A stretch of 64,000 nucleotides of DNA from Candidatus Dependentiae bacterium (GCA_003511165.1 DOJW01000002.1:58624-122623); one strand, 5' to 3'; shown: positions 1-9,778, counted from the stretch's first letter. Made by a program: numbers and translations. Notes: generated by a model not told the origin, from the letters alone.

Positions 1-158
1 CTATGGCGCAATTTACAAAATCTAAATTGATATGTGAAAATCAACAACTTAAAAAAGATATTTTCAATTTTGAAAATGATTCTTTTTATCTTGAACGAGC
101 AGCGAGGCAGGAGCTTTATTTGGGTAAGAAGGATGAATTAGTTTATGTTTTTAAATAA
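1..158 (+). CDS. Septum formation initiator (FtsB/DivIC family), 3' end only
   Basis: The reading frame from base 3 is open from the window edge to TAA at 156-158 and encodes the last ~51 residues. The end has the FtsB/DivIC layout: a Leu/Asn-rich coiled coil, then FYLERAARQELYLGKKDELVYVFK, i.e. the family's 'yiEe.AR.eLg...pgE.vy.f' tail. These are small bitopic proteins of the divisome, bridging FtsL and FtsQ at the inner membrane. The 5' end with the membrane segment lies outside the window. Whether it is FtsB or DivIC cannot be decided. Confidence 0.7.
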   Translation, partial: MAQFTKSKLICENQQLKKDIFNFENDSFYLERAARQELYLGKKDELVYVFK

Positions 159-267
159 ATTTAATAGCGATTTTTAGATAATATTTTGATATTTTTCGAA
201 TAACTCTTTAAAATAAACAGCATTCAAAAATTTGTTTCTAAAATTTAATTTTTAACAGAGAGCTTTT

Positions 268-900
268 ATGGAATTAACAAATAATAACGATACCTTATTA
301 GATCAAACTCAACCATCTTTAACTCCATCTGATCACGTTTGTGATGAAAATTGCAAACATGGTGAAAATGAAAAGAATTTAAAATCGATTCCTTTTGTAG
401 AATTGACTTTAGATTTGAAAAATCAACTTGCAAGTACAATCAAAGATCTAGAGGCTGCAAAAAACGATTTAGGAAAAGGTCATCAACAAGTTATCGACAA
501 ATGCGATAAAATAAGAAATTTGATTGAAAAATTAAAAATCGATTCTTCTGTAAAAATAAACGATGAAGCATTTCATAAGTTTAATGAAAGCTTTTTGAAA
601 TATAATACTTTGTCACAGTTTTATATCGAAGAAATAAATTTTTACATCAATTACTATACAAAGTTTTTGGGAGCAGATCATCCAGCAGAGATCAAAGTTG
701 ATAAAAATTCAAAATTGACATTTCATGAGCATGTAGCAAATATTTCAAAATCTTTGAAAAATTTTATTAGAAAAAGAAAAAAAGATTTATCAATTCTTTT
801 CTCTCAGTATGATCATGGATTTAATCTTCAATTAAGACAGCTTGAAGCGGTCAGCAGTTATTTAGTAAGTAATGCTGCAAAAGAAGAAAGTAAAAAATAA
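268..900 (+). CDS. Hypothetical helical protein with an N-terminal Cys/His cluster
   Basis: A 210-residue protein of no family I recognise. The N-terminal ~25 residues are polar and disordered-looking, followed by a small CDENCKHGE cluster that could bind a metal. The rest is almost entirely predicted helix, rich in Lys, Asn and Leu, with heptad-like stretches and no signal peptide or membrane segment. The ATG follows a purine-rich CAGAGAG site. It sits 30 bases ahead of the antiporter gene and may be co-transcribed with it. It could be a lineage-specific cytoplasmic coiled-coil protein. Confidence 0.6.
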   Translation: MELTNNNDTLLDQTQPSLTPSDHVCDENCKHGENEKNLKSIPFVELTLDLKNQLASTIKDLEAAKNDLGKGHQQVIDKCDKIRNLIEKLKIDSSVKINDEAFHKFNESFLKYNTLSQFYIEEINFYINYYTKFLGADHPAEIKVDKNSKLTFHEHVANISKSLKNFIRKRKKDLSILFSQYDHGFNLQLRQLEAVSSYLVSNAAKEESKK

Positions 901-930
901 ATTTTATTTAGTGGGTAAAGGTGGGGGAAG

Positions 931-2568
931 ATGGAGATTGGTATACAGAGTTGGATCATTTTAATTCCGCCTTTACTTGCTATTTTTTTTACCTTTCTCA
1001 CTCATCGTCCATTACTTTCACTTTTCATCGGAATATTTTCTGCCTCTGCGATAATCAATAATTTTTCAATTTATAAAACTATCGCAATTATTCCTCAAAA
1101 ATTTATTTATTCTACAGAATTAGATTCTATTTTTTCGTGGCAAACTTTTTTAGAAAATAAAAATTTATTTATTATTCTTTTTTTGTTTATTTTGGGAATA
1201 ATAATTTCGCTTATAAAGCATAGCGGCGGTATTTATGCATATACCAATTTTGTAAGTAAAAAATTTAAAGATGCTAAAAAAGCACAATATGGAGCTGTAG
1301 GTTTATCAGTGCTTTTGGGAATAGACGATTATTTTAGTTGTTTGACGACAGGTTCTGTTATGACTTCTATTTTTGATAGATTAAAACTTCCACGCGTAAA
1401 ACTTGCATTCATTGTAGATGTTATAGCAGCACCAATTTGTGCATTGATTCCTATTTCTGTTTGGTTTGCTGCGATCGATTCTTCTCTGCAAAAAGCTGGA
1501 ATCTCGGATAAAATAACTAGCGCAACTATAATATCAAGCGATTCTTTTTGGGTTTATTTAAACTCTATTCTTTTTTATTTTTATCCCGTGATTGTTCTTT
1601 TATCTGTGTTTTATATTATTTCGCAAAATATTTCTTTTGGGCCAATGGGTAGGCAGGAGGAGATTGCTCTAAAAACAGGAAATTTATATGGGGGAAAAAA
1701 AGCTCTTGATGAATCGCATGTTAAACATTTAGAAAATAAAAATGGTTCGATATTTGATTTTATTTTGCCAATGCTTATTTTGGTGTTGTTTGTAGTTTTT
1801 GGAATTTTTTATTCTGGAGATTTTTATATTTTGGGTGGTAAAAATTATTTTATTGAAGCGTTAAAACAAGCAAATATTTATGTTGTACTGTTTTATAGCA
1901 GCATGCTTACAATGTTGTTGAGTGCCGTTTATTTTATATTTTTAAAAAAAATAAAGTTTAAACAAATTTTATTTATCATTTGGGATGGCGTCCAAATGAT
2001 GCAAGCTCCAATTTTGATTTTGATTTTGGCATGGACTTTTAGTGATATGTTAAAAAATGATCTTTGCGTTGGTGGCTATCTATCACAGCTTTTGGTCGGT
2101 AGAGTTAATGTAAATTTTTTACCGCCAATATTATTTGTTTTAGCAACTTTATGTTCTTTTGTTATGGGTTCTTCGTGGGGTGCGATTGCAATTTTGATAC
2201 CTATGGTTGTTCCTATGATCCCACAGTTTCTTCATTATCATACTCCTGTTGATATAAATAATATTTTAATTTTATATCCAATTATTGGTTCTATTATTTC
2301 GGGATCAATTATTGGAGACCATATTTCACCGCTTGCAGATACTACTGTGTTAGCATCTGGTGCAACCAAATCATACCACTTGGATCATGTGAAAACACAG
2401 ACTGTGTATTTGATTCCATTATTTGTTACAACTTTACTATCATATTTTTTATCTGGTATTTTAATAAAATATGGAAAATTTATTGCGATTTTCATTCCTC
2501 TTCTAGTCGGAGTTTTAGCTAGTTTTATCTTGCTTTATTTTTGTAATTATTTTGCAAATAAAAAATAA
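931..2568 (+). CDS. NhaC-family Na+/H+ antiporter
   Basis: A polytopic inner-membrane protein of 545 residues with about a dozen hydrophobic segments. Two stretches are diagnostic of NhaC-like antiporters: GIDDYFSCLTTGSVM followed by a D-R-L...K-L-A-(F/Y)-I-V-D-x-x-A-A-P block (about residues 129-170), and GSSWGAI plus GDHISPLADTTVLAS (about 410-480), which carry the conserved acidic and Ser/Thr residues of the transport path. Family members exchange Na+ for H+, and some exchange organic acids or amino acids. ATG follows a GGGGGA site. The substrate cannot be fixed from sequence. Confidence 0.85.
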   Translation: MEIGIQSWIILIPPLLAIFFTFLTHRPLLSLFIGIFSASAIINNFSIYKTIAIIPQKFIYSTELDSIFSWQTFLENKNLFIILFLFILGIIISLIKHSGGIYAYTNFVSKKFKDAKKAQYGAVGLSVLLGIDDYFSCLTTGSVMTSIFDRLKLPRVKLAFIVDVIAAPICALIPISVWFAAIDSSLQKAGISDKITSATIISSDSFWVYLNSILFYFYPVIVLLSVFYIISQNISFGPMGRQEEIALKTGNLYGGKKALDESHVKHLENKNGSIFDFILPMLILVLFVVFGIFYSGDFYILGGKNYFIEALKQANIYVVLFYSSMLTMLLSAVYFIFLKKIKFKQILFIIWDGVQMMQAPILILILAWTFSDMLKNDLCVGGYLSQLLVGRVNVNFLPPILFVLATLCSFVMGSSWGAIAILIPMVVPMIPQFLHYHTPVDINNILILYPIIGSIISGSIIGDHISPLADTTVLASGATKSYHLDHVKTQTVYLIPLFVTTLLSYFLSGILIKYGKFIAIFIPLLVGVLASFILLYFCNYFANKK

Positions 2569-2681
2569 ATAAATAAAAAACAATTTCTCAAAGTATTGAT
2601 TTATAAAAAAATTATCATTTAGTATCTGTAGGAACGATTTTAAAATTTTCTCATAATTTTGTCGGAAAAAGGAGAGTAGTT

Positions 2682-3182
2682 ATGAGATATTACAATGCAG
2701 GGTTGCAGTCAAAGAAAGCATTTTCATTGATTGAACTTTTGGTTGTTATAGGTATTATCGCAGTTCTTACTGCGATTGCGGTTCCAAATTATTTTAAATA
2801 TCTTGCAAAAGCAAAACAGGTTGAAGTTGCTGCAAATCTTACAGCTCTTTATACAGCAGAGCAGATATATTTTTCTGAAAATGGAGAATATTCTACAAAT
2901 TTGAATGGAGAGGGCGGTTTGAATTGGCAACCTGCTGGATATCAAGAGGGCAAAGATAAAAATTTCTATTACACATATGGTTTTAACAGTGATGGGCAAG
3001 AAAATATGACATATTTTGTAGGAAAAGCAAAAGCGCCTAAAGAAGCACTTTCTCAAACATTTGCAAACAAAAGTGGTTTTGTTGCCGCTGCGGTTTGTGA
3101 TTTATTAGGCAAAGGTGTTTATGATATCTGGACTGTTGATGAAAATAAAAATATCAAGCATTTGCAAGATGGTTTGAAATAA
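2682..3182 (+). CDS. Type IV pilin-like prepilin (PilA/GspG-type)
   Basis: The 166-residue protein has a short basic leader (to residue ~13) and then FSLIELLVVIGIIAVLTAIAVPNY, the class III prepilin signal with Glu at +5 of the mature chain. A prepilin peptidase would cleave before Phe and methylate it. The -1 residue is Ala rather than the usual Gly. The C-terminal domain has FYYTYGFNSDGQ and two late features typical of small major pilins or pseudopilins. A perfect AAGGAG site precedes the ATG, and a strong terminator follows. The neighbours are not pilus genes, so the assembly machinery must be elsewhere. Confidence 0.85.
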   Translation: MRYYNAGLQSKKAFSLIELLVVIGIIAVLTAIAVPNYFKYLAKAKQVEVAANLTALYTAEQIYFSENGEYSTNLNGEGGLNWQPAGYQEGKDKNFYYTYGFNSDGQENMTYFVGKAKAPKEALSQTFANKSGFVAAAVCDLLGKGVYDIWTVDENKNIKHLQDGLK

Positions 3183-3210
3183 GCGTTGTAAATATCTTAT
3201 AAAAACTAAA

Positions 3211-3247
3211 AAGAGCGATGTGTAAAAAATATCGCTCTTAATTTTTT
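3211..3247. terminator. Rho-independent terminator between prepilin and photolyase
   Basis: A perfect 9-bp stem (AAGAGCGAT / ATCGCTCTT) with an 11-base loop is followed by AATTTTTT. It lies between two convergent genes. The run of A on the other side means it may also serve the photolyase gene on the opposite strand. Confidence 0.85.
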
Positions 3248-3268
3248 GAGAGATAAATTTAAATTTAT

Positions 3269-4666
3269 TTAAAAATTTATGATAGGTCTTGGATATTTTA
3301 TGTTTTTATATTGATTCCAATTTTTATACCAGTTATGTAAATCTTTATTTTCGATACTTTTAATTTCTGGAATCCATTTTTTGATATATTCGCATTTTGG
3401 ATCCAATTTTTTTTGTTGCGTCCAGGGATTAAATATTCTGTGTTTGTAATAATCTGTTCCGACTCCTGCTGTCCATTGCCAGTTACCATTGTTTATTGCT
3501 GGATCATAATCGATCAAATTTTGTGCAAAATATTTTTCGCCTTCTCTCCAGTCGATGAGAAGAATTTGTGTTAAAAAATTTGCAACAATTAGTCGAAGTT
3601 TATTTGAAATGTATCCTGTTTGTTTCAACTCTCGCATTGTGCTATCAATTATAGGAAATCCTGTTTCGCCATTTCTCCATAAATTTAATGTTTTACTAGT
3701 TTGAGATTTTGATTTTGCTGCTACTTCTTTATCCCACCAGATTGTAGGTGTTAAATTTTTGCCAAAAACAAAAGGGAAATGGTATGCAATGTAATAAAAG
3801 AAATCATGCCAATAAAGTTGACGAATAAGACTTTCACGACTTTTTAGATTTTTTATTTTTTTAGCCGCATAAAAAACTTCACGTATTGAAATAACTCCAA
3901 ATTTTATATAAGCGGATAACATTGTTGTTTTATGTTTAGAAATATTTTTTATAGTGTCTGCGTAATTTGAGAAATTTTTATCTAAGTTTTTTAAAATATT
4001 TAATCCTTCGTGTCTACCGCTTTTTATGATTAGATTTTCTTTGTAGAAATAAAATTTTGAAAAATCTTTTTCGTTTATTTCAAACTTATTTGATTTAAGT
4101 TTTTTGTTGAAAAAATTGCATTTTGATTTTTTAAGTTCTTGTTCAAGTCGAGTTGGTAGGGGAGGCGGAAGGATTGATGCATTTTTATAGTAAAAACTAA
4201 ATCGTTTAAAAATTTTACCATCTTTGCTTTTTATACTTTCTGGATTATTTAAAAGTGAATCATCAATTGTTTGAAAATCAAAATTTAATTTTTTAGATAG
4301 TTGTATTATTTGATCATCTCTATTTCGTGCAAAAGGTGTATAATCTTTGTTTGAAAAAACTGCTTCTATTTTTTCTTCTTTTATTAAATTCGTAATTATT
4401 TTTTTGTTTTCTCCATAAAACGTATAAATTTTGCCGCCAATTTTTTTTGTTTGATCTTTTAAATCTTGTAAGCATTCGATCATGAATTTTGTTGCTCGCT
4501 CTGATTTAAATTTGTTTTGTTTTTCAATTTGATTTGGGGTAAATATAAATATAAGTATTATTTCGGAGCTTAAATTTGCGGCATTTAACAAACCAAGGTT
4601 ATCATCAAGGCGAAAATTTCGGTGAAAAATGAAAATGGAACGTTTATATTTTTTATTTGAAATCAT
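3269..4666 (-). CDS. phrB: Deoxyribodipyrimidine photolyase (cryptochrome/photolyase family)
   Basis: A light-driven repair enzyme that splits cyclobutane pyrimidine dimers using FADH-. The N-terminal ~130 residues form the antenna-binding alpha/beta domain (FIFHRNFRLDDNLGL). The C-terminal half has the FAD-domain signatures: TGFPIIDSTMRELKQTGY, LLIDWREGEKYF, NNGNWQWTAGVGTD and RIFNPWTQQKKLDP. The segment after TGY reads ISNKLRL where typical class I enzymes have MHNRxRM, closer to the DASH branch, so the subclass is uncertain. The ATG at 4666 is chosen over an upstream TTG because GGAG sits 7 bases before it. Length (465 aa) is normal. Confidence 0.88.
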   Translation of the reverse strand: MISNKKYKRSIFIFHRNFRLDDNLGLLNAANLSSEIILIFIFTPNQIEKQNKFKSERATKFMIECLQDLKDQTKKIGGKIYTFYGENKKIITNLIKEEKIEAVFSNKDYTPFARNRDDQIIQLSKKLNFDFQTIDDSLLNNPESIKSKDGKIFKRFSFYYKNASILPPPLPTRLEQELKKSKCNFFNKKLKSNKFEINEKDFSKFYFYKENLIIKSGRHEGLNILKNLDKNFSNYADTIKNISKHKTTMLSAYIKFGVISIREVFYAAKKIKNLKSRESLIRQLYWHDFFYYIAYHFPFVFGKNLTPTIWWDKEVAAKSKSQTSKTLNLWRNGETGFPIIDSTMRELKQTGYISNKLRLIVANFLTQILLIDWREGEKYFAQNLIDYDPAINNGNWQWTAGVGTDYYKHRIFNPWTQQKKLDPKCEYIKKWIPEIKSIENKDLHNWYKNWNQYKNIKYPRPIINF

Positions 4667-4768
4667 ACTATTCTCCAATTAAAAAGTTTTGTATAATAAC
4701 TTTTATTTTATAAAGATAAAAAAATTCTTGATATTTTTGATAGCTTTATAGAATATCTTTAAAAGTTA

Positions 4769-4844
4769 GGGGTTATAGCTCAGTTGGTAGAGCGCATGAA
4801 TGGCATTCATGAGGTCACCGGTTCGATCCCGGTTAGCTCCACCA
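4769..4844 (+). tRNA. tRNA-Ala (anticodon GGC)
   Basis: The full cloverleaf folds by eye. The acceptor GGGGTTA pairs with TAGCTCC, the D stem is GCTC/GAGC, the anticodon stem CATGA/TCATG encloses ATGGCAT (anticodon GGC), and the T arm is ACCGG-TTCGATC-CCGGT. CCA is encoded. A plausible promoter (TTGATA at about 4732, TAGAAT 15 bases later) precedes it. Confidence 0.95.
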
Positions 4845-4879
4845 AATTTAATTTAAAATATTTGGCGCGGGATCAAAAA

Positions 4880-5410
4880 ATGAAAAATTTACTTTTAAAA
4901 ATTCAAAAAGTTATTTTTGTAGGCCTTCTTATCTTGGTTTATTCAAGAGATTTGGCTGCAAATTATGGTTGGACTAGCGCATTTCATACTACTTTTTTAG
5001 CATGGACTTTTTTTGTGCTTTGTCTTCCTTTTGCAACTGGAAATGTAGTTATAAAAATACCATATGAATTTATTACTTCTAAAAAAATGTTATATCCACC
5101 TGCTGTTACTTGGACTCTTGCTATTTTGGGTAATTTTATCAGTTATCATATTTTTCCATTTATGTATTTTAGAACTGCTACAACGCAATCGCTTTATAGT
5201 GTGCTTACAGATTTAGGTTATTATTGGCCGGTAATTTTAACATCATTTATTGCAACTTTTTATGGCATTATTTTGGAAAACAGTACTAAAAAAAGAAACA
5301 TCAATTTTCGATTGTTAGGTGTTTTTTTTCGTCTTGCTTCGATCATAGCGACAGTTATCTTTTTGTTTAACGATTTTATTCTAGTACTTAATACGCATGG
5401 AAATGTTTAA
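4880..5410 (+). CDS. Small polytopic membrane protein, unknown function
   Basis: The open frame reaches back into the tRNA-Ala gene, but the realistic start is the ATG at 4880, giving 176 residues. Hydrophobic segments near residues 8-28, 38-58, 78-100, 115-138 and 150-170 indicate four or five membrane passes. I recognise no family motif. The gene starts 35 bases after the tRNA and may be read through from it. Confidence 0.6.
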   Translation: MKNLLLKIQKVIFVGLLILVYSRDLAANYGWTSAFHTTFLAWTFFVLCLPFATGNVVIKIPYEFITSKKMLYPPAVTWTLAILGNFISYHIFPFMYFRTATTQSLYSVLTDLGYYWPVILTSFIATFYGIILENSTKKRNINFRLLGVFFRLASIIATVIFLFNDFILVLNTHGNV

Positions 5411-5488
5411 ATCTAATATTGTGTTGATTTCTTAATTATTATTTTTTTATATTTCTCATTGTTTAACAAAATTAATGAGGATATATAT

Positions 5489-6913
5489 ATGAATAAATAT
5501 GTTTTAAGAGTTGTTATAGCAAGTTTGATTTGCACTATTAATTTGCATAGTGCAACATCCAAAACTTTTTTTAAGCCACGTCCAATATTGCAAGATAATG
5601 TTCTTGAAAAGAGTATGAGTTTACACCGATCGCATACTCTGAAATCTAAAGTTGATTTCCAAATTGATAACAATTTTTTTTATGAACAATCCACAAATAA
5701 GTCTGATATTAAACAATATTTTTTCCCAGATTATAAGAAGAGTTTAGCTATAAAAGATGCAGGTGCTTCTGGAACACCTGATATTTCTGCAGATTGGTTG
5801 AAAATCGAGAGTAGTTCTTTTGGGGATACTTTTGAATCTAAAATTAGACTTAGTCCAGTCTTTAGGCAATGTGGAGTTTATACCAAATTGCGTAAGGAGC
5901 TAGACTTTGTTAACAAGCGGCTGTGGGTTAGTGCAAATTTACCATTTGTTGAAATTAAGACAAATGCAAATCTGAGAGAGTATGATGTTTTAAATCAGCA
6001 GTATAAAACCAATACAACTTCTGATGCGAATACAAATGCTGCAGGTGCTTTAAATAACAGCCTATTTTTGAAATATGGAAAAATAAACAAAGGAACACAG
6101 CGATTAGCAGGTCTTGCAGATATAGATTTCAAATTTGGTTATGATTTTATACAAAAAGAAGAGAAGCTTTTTTCTTTTTATGGAAGTTTAATAATTCCAA
6201 CTGGTTATAAACCAAAATGTGAATATATATTTGAACCATTGATTGGTAATGCATGCCATCTTGGACTTGGATGTGGTGTTCATGGAGATTTAAATTTTTT
6301 TAAAGATAGTGAAAATCAATTAAATATTCTTGGGAATTTAGATTATCATTATCTTTTTAAGTCAACAGAACTTCGTTCTTTTGACTTAATTTCAAATGGT
6401 CCTTGGAGTAGATATTTACTTGTTTTTGATCAATTAACTCCAGGTGTGGTTGTTTCTGGAATTAATTATTTTACAAAAGAGATGAATATTACACCTCGTT
6501 CTACCACAAATTTCCTTGCAGCTATTCACTACAAACATAAATCTTTTAATTTTGAAACGGGATATAACTTTTGGGCAAGAGAATGTGAAAAAATTTCTCT
6601 ACGAAATCCATGGAGCGAAAATATAGGAATTGCTAGTGCAACATCCGCAAATATTCAGTCTTCTGCTACTATTGCAACCCCGAGAGCCACTTCTGCTGAA
6701 GGATTTAATGCTATTCCGGCAAGCAATTTAAATCTAAATTCTGCAAGGCATCAATCGGCATGTTCGCATAAAATTTTTGCTGCTGTTGATTTGAGTGGAA
6801 AGTGGAAAGATTATCCCGTAGCGGTAGATTTAGGAGCAAATTATGAATTTGCTCCTAACAATAATGTACTTGCAAAATGGGGTTTATTTTTACAGTTATT
6901 TTTTGCGATTTAA
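5489..6913 (+). CDS. Secreted protein, probable outer-membrane beta-barrel
   Basis: 474 residues. The ATG at 5489 has GAGG 9 bases upstream. An N-terminal signal peptide (basic start, hydrophobic core VLRVVIASLICTINLHS, cut near SA-TS) is followed by a chain of alternating polar and aromatic beta strands with many Gly, Tyr and Phe. It ends ...WGLFLQLFFAI, a hydrophobic C-terminal strand as barrels often have. No sequence family is recognised; barrel identity is inferred from composition. It is followed 22 bases later by another secreted-protein gene, probably in the same transcript. Confidence 0.5.
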   Translation: MNKYVLRVVIASLICTINLHSATSKTFFKPRPILQDNVLEKSMSLHRSHTLKSKVDFQIDNNFFYEQSTNKSDIKQYFFPDYKKSLAIKDAGASGTPDISADWLKIESSSFGDTFESKIRLSPVFRQCGVYTKLRKELDFVNKRLWVSANLPFVEIKTNANLREYDVLNQQYKTNTTSDANTNAAGALNNSLFLKYGKINKGTQRLAGLADIDFKFGYDFIQKEEKLFSFYGSLIIPTGYKPKCEYIFEPLIGNACHLGLGCGVHGDLNFFKDSENQLNILGNLDYHYLFKSTELRSFDLISNGPWSRYLLVFDQLTPGVVVSGINYFTKEMNITPRSTTNFLAAIHYKHKSFNFETGYNFWARECEKISLRNPWSENIGIASATSANIQSSATIATPRATSAEGFNAIPASNLNLNSARHQSACSHKIFAAVDLSGKWKDYPVAVDLGANYEFAPNNNVLAKWGLFLQLFFAI

Positions 6914-6934
6914 ATTTTATAAAGGGAGTTTTTG

Positions 6935-9775
6935 ATGAAAAAAATAAGTGTTTTATTTTTTATTTTTTTTTCACAATTGGAAGCGCGTGTGATTGTTACC
7001 GGTGGAGGAACTTCAACGCAACCTCAACCAACAGTAACTTCTGCTGAACAATTAACTAAAATTTATGGAGTGACAAGACAAGAGGCTATTGCAAAATTAC
7101 AAGATTTTATATCAGGCAAAATGACACTTAAGCCTACAGAAGTAGAAAGCTATATGACGCGAATATTGACGGATGTAAAATCTTCCGGTCTTAGCAGAGA
7201 AGAAATTACACTTGTCGCCAAAGCTAATGAAAAACTTGAACCTTCATCTAAAAGTCAAACAAGCACCGTTGATTTAGATAGGTCTTATGGTGTGACATTG
7301 CAAGAGGCGACAAAATATTTAAAAGATTTGGCTGGTAATCCAAACGCAACAATAGATACAAATACGCTTGCAAAAAATATAGCAAGAGCTTCTGCTTCTC
7401 CAAGTGAAGACACGCTTAATTTGATTTCTAAAATATATGTCAATATGCAAAGTCGTGGCATAGTGCCTACTCCACCATCTCCACCTAAAGGAGGAACTCC
7501 GCCGCCTCCTCCTGTGCCACCAGTTGCTCCGGGATCTAAGCCAGCTCCTGCACCGACGCCTATTGCCCCTACTCCAGGTCCAGTCAAATCTGAATTAACA
7601 GATGCAGAAAAAAGATCAGCTGATAATGAAGTTATAAAACAATTTGAAGCAATATTTAAAAATACAGATATTGATCTTTCTAAAATTTCAATTTCAATTA
7701 AAGGGAAAGATTCTGGAAAATTAGTAGAATATTTGAAAAATTTTGTTAAAGATAAAAATTTAGAGGAAGGTTTAAAATCTTTTGTTTCTGATGCAAAATT
7801 GGCAAAGTTTTTAGAAAAATTCAAAAATGATGTTTTGCAAAAAATAAAAGAAATTTTATTTTTTAAGGATGAGCATAAAGCAGAATTAGATGGAATTGTA
7901 CAAAATATAGATAAAATTTTTAGGAACGCAATTCTTGCCTTTGCGCGAAGTAAAACAAGAGATGAATTAATACAAATTCTTTCTGTAAGCCAGCAGGAAA
8001 CTTCAGATGAAGCTCTTAATGCTACGGTTGAGGGGGTAACTACTGTTGAGGACTGGAAAAAAAATTTAGAAGGTCTAAAAAATAATCCTAAATTTTATTC
8101 CGTAAAAGGTTTATTTGAGGATGAACCAAAGATGCAATTTACTAGCCTTTTTAATTTTTTAAGTGATGAAAAAATTAAAAAAATTGTTGAAAAGGCTGAT
8201 AAGGATGGTTTAAGCGATGATAAAGCGGCAGAATCTTTTTTAAAACAAATAAAACCTTCAATGGATAGAATTTATTTTGATAGCTCTGAAGGATTATTTG
8301 CTCCAGGTAAAACAGCGCAACTTCAAGTTGTTCAAAACATACTAAAAAATAAAATTAAACAATTTAGAGAAAGTAAACAAAAATCGGAAGCAGCTGCTTT
8401 AGGAAATATTATTGCTGATTTTGCAAAAAATAATAATTTGGTTAGTGCGATAAAATTTTTAAATAATTTAGATGCTATTGCTAAACGTCAAAATATTAAT
8501 TTGTCTGATAAAATAGCAGCTGTAATCAAAAAATTAAATGAAAGCATATTGCCAGAACAAAAAGAGATGTTTAAGACCGATCTTGAAAGTTTATTAGCTG
8601 CTTTAGCACCTATAAAAGATGCGGAAAAACCAGCTCTTACTAAATTATTAGATTTAATCATAGATGAAAAACTTAAAGGTTTTAAAGTTGCTGCATTATT
8701 TAGAGATTCAAAAACAGCAGAAGATTTTGTTAGCAGCTTAAAAAGTTTGACCGGTAAAGATTTGAAAAACCAGCTAGTTGGAAAATATGCAACTTATGAA
8801 GATGCTTTGCAAGCGTTTGTTTTATTGAAATTAGTTGATGAAATCAAAGAAGAACAAAAGTTGCAATTTTATAATCTGATAGGTGCACATGGTGTTATTT
8901 TCAAAATATTTGATGCATTTAATACTAAATACAGAGGAAAGCTTAGTGGTTTTGATAGCGTAACAAACATTCCTGATTTGTCGGCTTTATTAACACTAGC
9001 GTTTTCTGCGTTAGATAAAGGTGAAATCCCAAGTAATGTTCAATTTACATTAACAAAAGATGAAGAACGTGATGATAAAAAAGTAGCTTCAAATATTATA
9101 AATTTACAGAAATATAAATATTCGATAAGAGGTTTAAAGCTTGATTCGAATGGTAAATTTAAAGGCAAAATGGGTAGTTTGATCATAGATGTTCAAAAAG
9201 CAGCTACAGTTAAAGATCAAGCTGAAAAAGAAGCTGTTAAGAAAAATATGATTGAGCATCTAAAAGCTCTTGGCTTGTCGGTTGCGGATGCAGTTTCTCC
9301 TGCAATAGTTGCCCCTGCTGATAATAAAAAAGGTAATTTAGGTGGAGTTATTGTAGAATTGCTGGATTTAATTTCTAGTTTTTATAAGAAGAAACTTGTG
9401 CTTTCCATAGATGAGATTAATAAAAATCTGGAAGATTTAAATGATGGTGGAGGGAATTTTTTTCTTTCTGATTTTCCAAGAAAGCAAAATAGAGATGCTT
9501 ACTCTAAATGGGTTAGTAAATTGGATTCTGTAGTTAGCGCGTTGCAGACAAAAAATTATAAAGATGCAAAAGCCAAGTTGGAATTAATTATTTCGACGCA
9601 ACCTGATAATGCGTTGATAAAATACTTGAAAGGTGTTGCTGAGCAATTAGGGGTTATTGCTGCGTCTATTGCACCGGAAACATCTTCAGGACAATCACCT
9701 TCTGTGCCATCCAAAACTCCAACTCCAGGCGTAACTCCTCCGCCTCCACCACCTCCGCCTCTTCCTAAAAAATAA
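6935..9775 (+). CDS. Large secreted protein with duplicated N-terminal motif and two proline-rich linkers
   Basis: 946 residues. The ATG at 6935 is chosen because GGGAG precedes it; the codon before is TTG. A short signal peptide (KKISVLFFIFFSQLEA) is followed by two related ~60-residue units, each with YGVT.QEA...L.D and a run of conserved Ser/Leu positions. A PPPPPVPPVAPGSKP-type linker comes at about residues 185-215, then ~650 residues of Lys/Asp/Leu-rich helical sequence, and a terminal PPPPPPPPLPKK tail. No enzyme motif is visible. It looks like a periplasmic or surface structural protein or a secreted effector. A strong terminator ends the transcript. Confidence 0.6.
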   Translation: MKKISVLFFIFFSQLEARVIVTGGGTSTQPQPTVTSAEQLTKIYGVTRQEAIAKLQDFISGKMTLKPTEVESYMTRILTDVKSSGLSREEITLVAKANEKLEPSSKSQTSTVDLDRSYGVTLQEATKYLKDLAGNPNATIDTNTLAKNIARASASPSEDTLNLISKIYVNMQSRGIVPTPPSPPKGGTPPPPPVPPVAPGSKPAPAPTPIAPTPGPVKSELTDAEKRSADNEVIKQFEAIFKNTDIDLSKISISIKGKDSGKLVEYLKNFVKDKNLEEGLKSFVSDAKLAKFLEKFKNDVLQKIKEILFFKDEHKAELDGIVQNIDKIFRNAILAFARSKTRDELIQILSVSQQETSDEALNATVEGVTTVEDWKKNLEGLKNNPKFYSVKGLFEDEPKMQFTSLFNFLSDEKIKKIVEKADKDGLSDDKAAESFLKQIKPSMDRIYFDSSEGLFAPGKTAQLQVVQNILKNKIKQFRESKQKSEAAALGNIIADFAKNNNLVSAIKFLNNLDAIAKRQNINLSDKIAAVIKKLNESILPEQKEMFKTDLESLLAALAPIKDAEKPALTKLLDLIIDEKLKGFKVAALFRDSKTAEDFVSSLKSLTGKDLKNQLVGKYATYEDALQAFVLLKLVDEIKEEQKLQFYNLIGAHGVIFKIFDAFNTKYRGKLSGFDSVTNIPDLSALLTLAFSALDKGEIPSNVQFTLTKDEERDDKKVASNIINLQKYKYSIRGLKLDSNGKFKGKMGSLIIDVQKAATVKDQAEKEAVKKNMIEHLKALGLSVADAVSPAIVAPADNKKGNLGGVIVELLDLISSFYKKKLVLSIDEINKNLEDLNDGGGNFFLSDFPRKQNRDAYSKWVSKLDSVVSALQTKNYKDAKAKLELIISTQPDNALIKYLKGVAEQLGVIAASIAPETSSGQSPSVPSKTPTPGVTPPPPPPPPLPKK

Positions 9776-9778
9776 TCG

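Noticed and set aside
4784..4879. N-terminal extension of the membrane-protein frame into tRNA-Ala
   Set aside because: Translation would begin inside the tRNA; the ATG at 4880 gives a natural membrane-protein start.
7285..7824. 179-codon minus-strand frame rich in Gly
   Set aside because: It is the antisense of the proline-rich linker of the large secreted protein; no start signal of its own.
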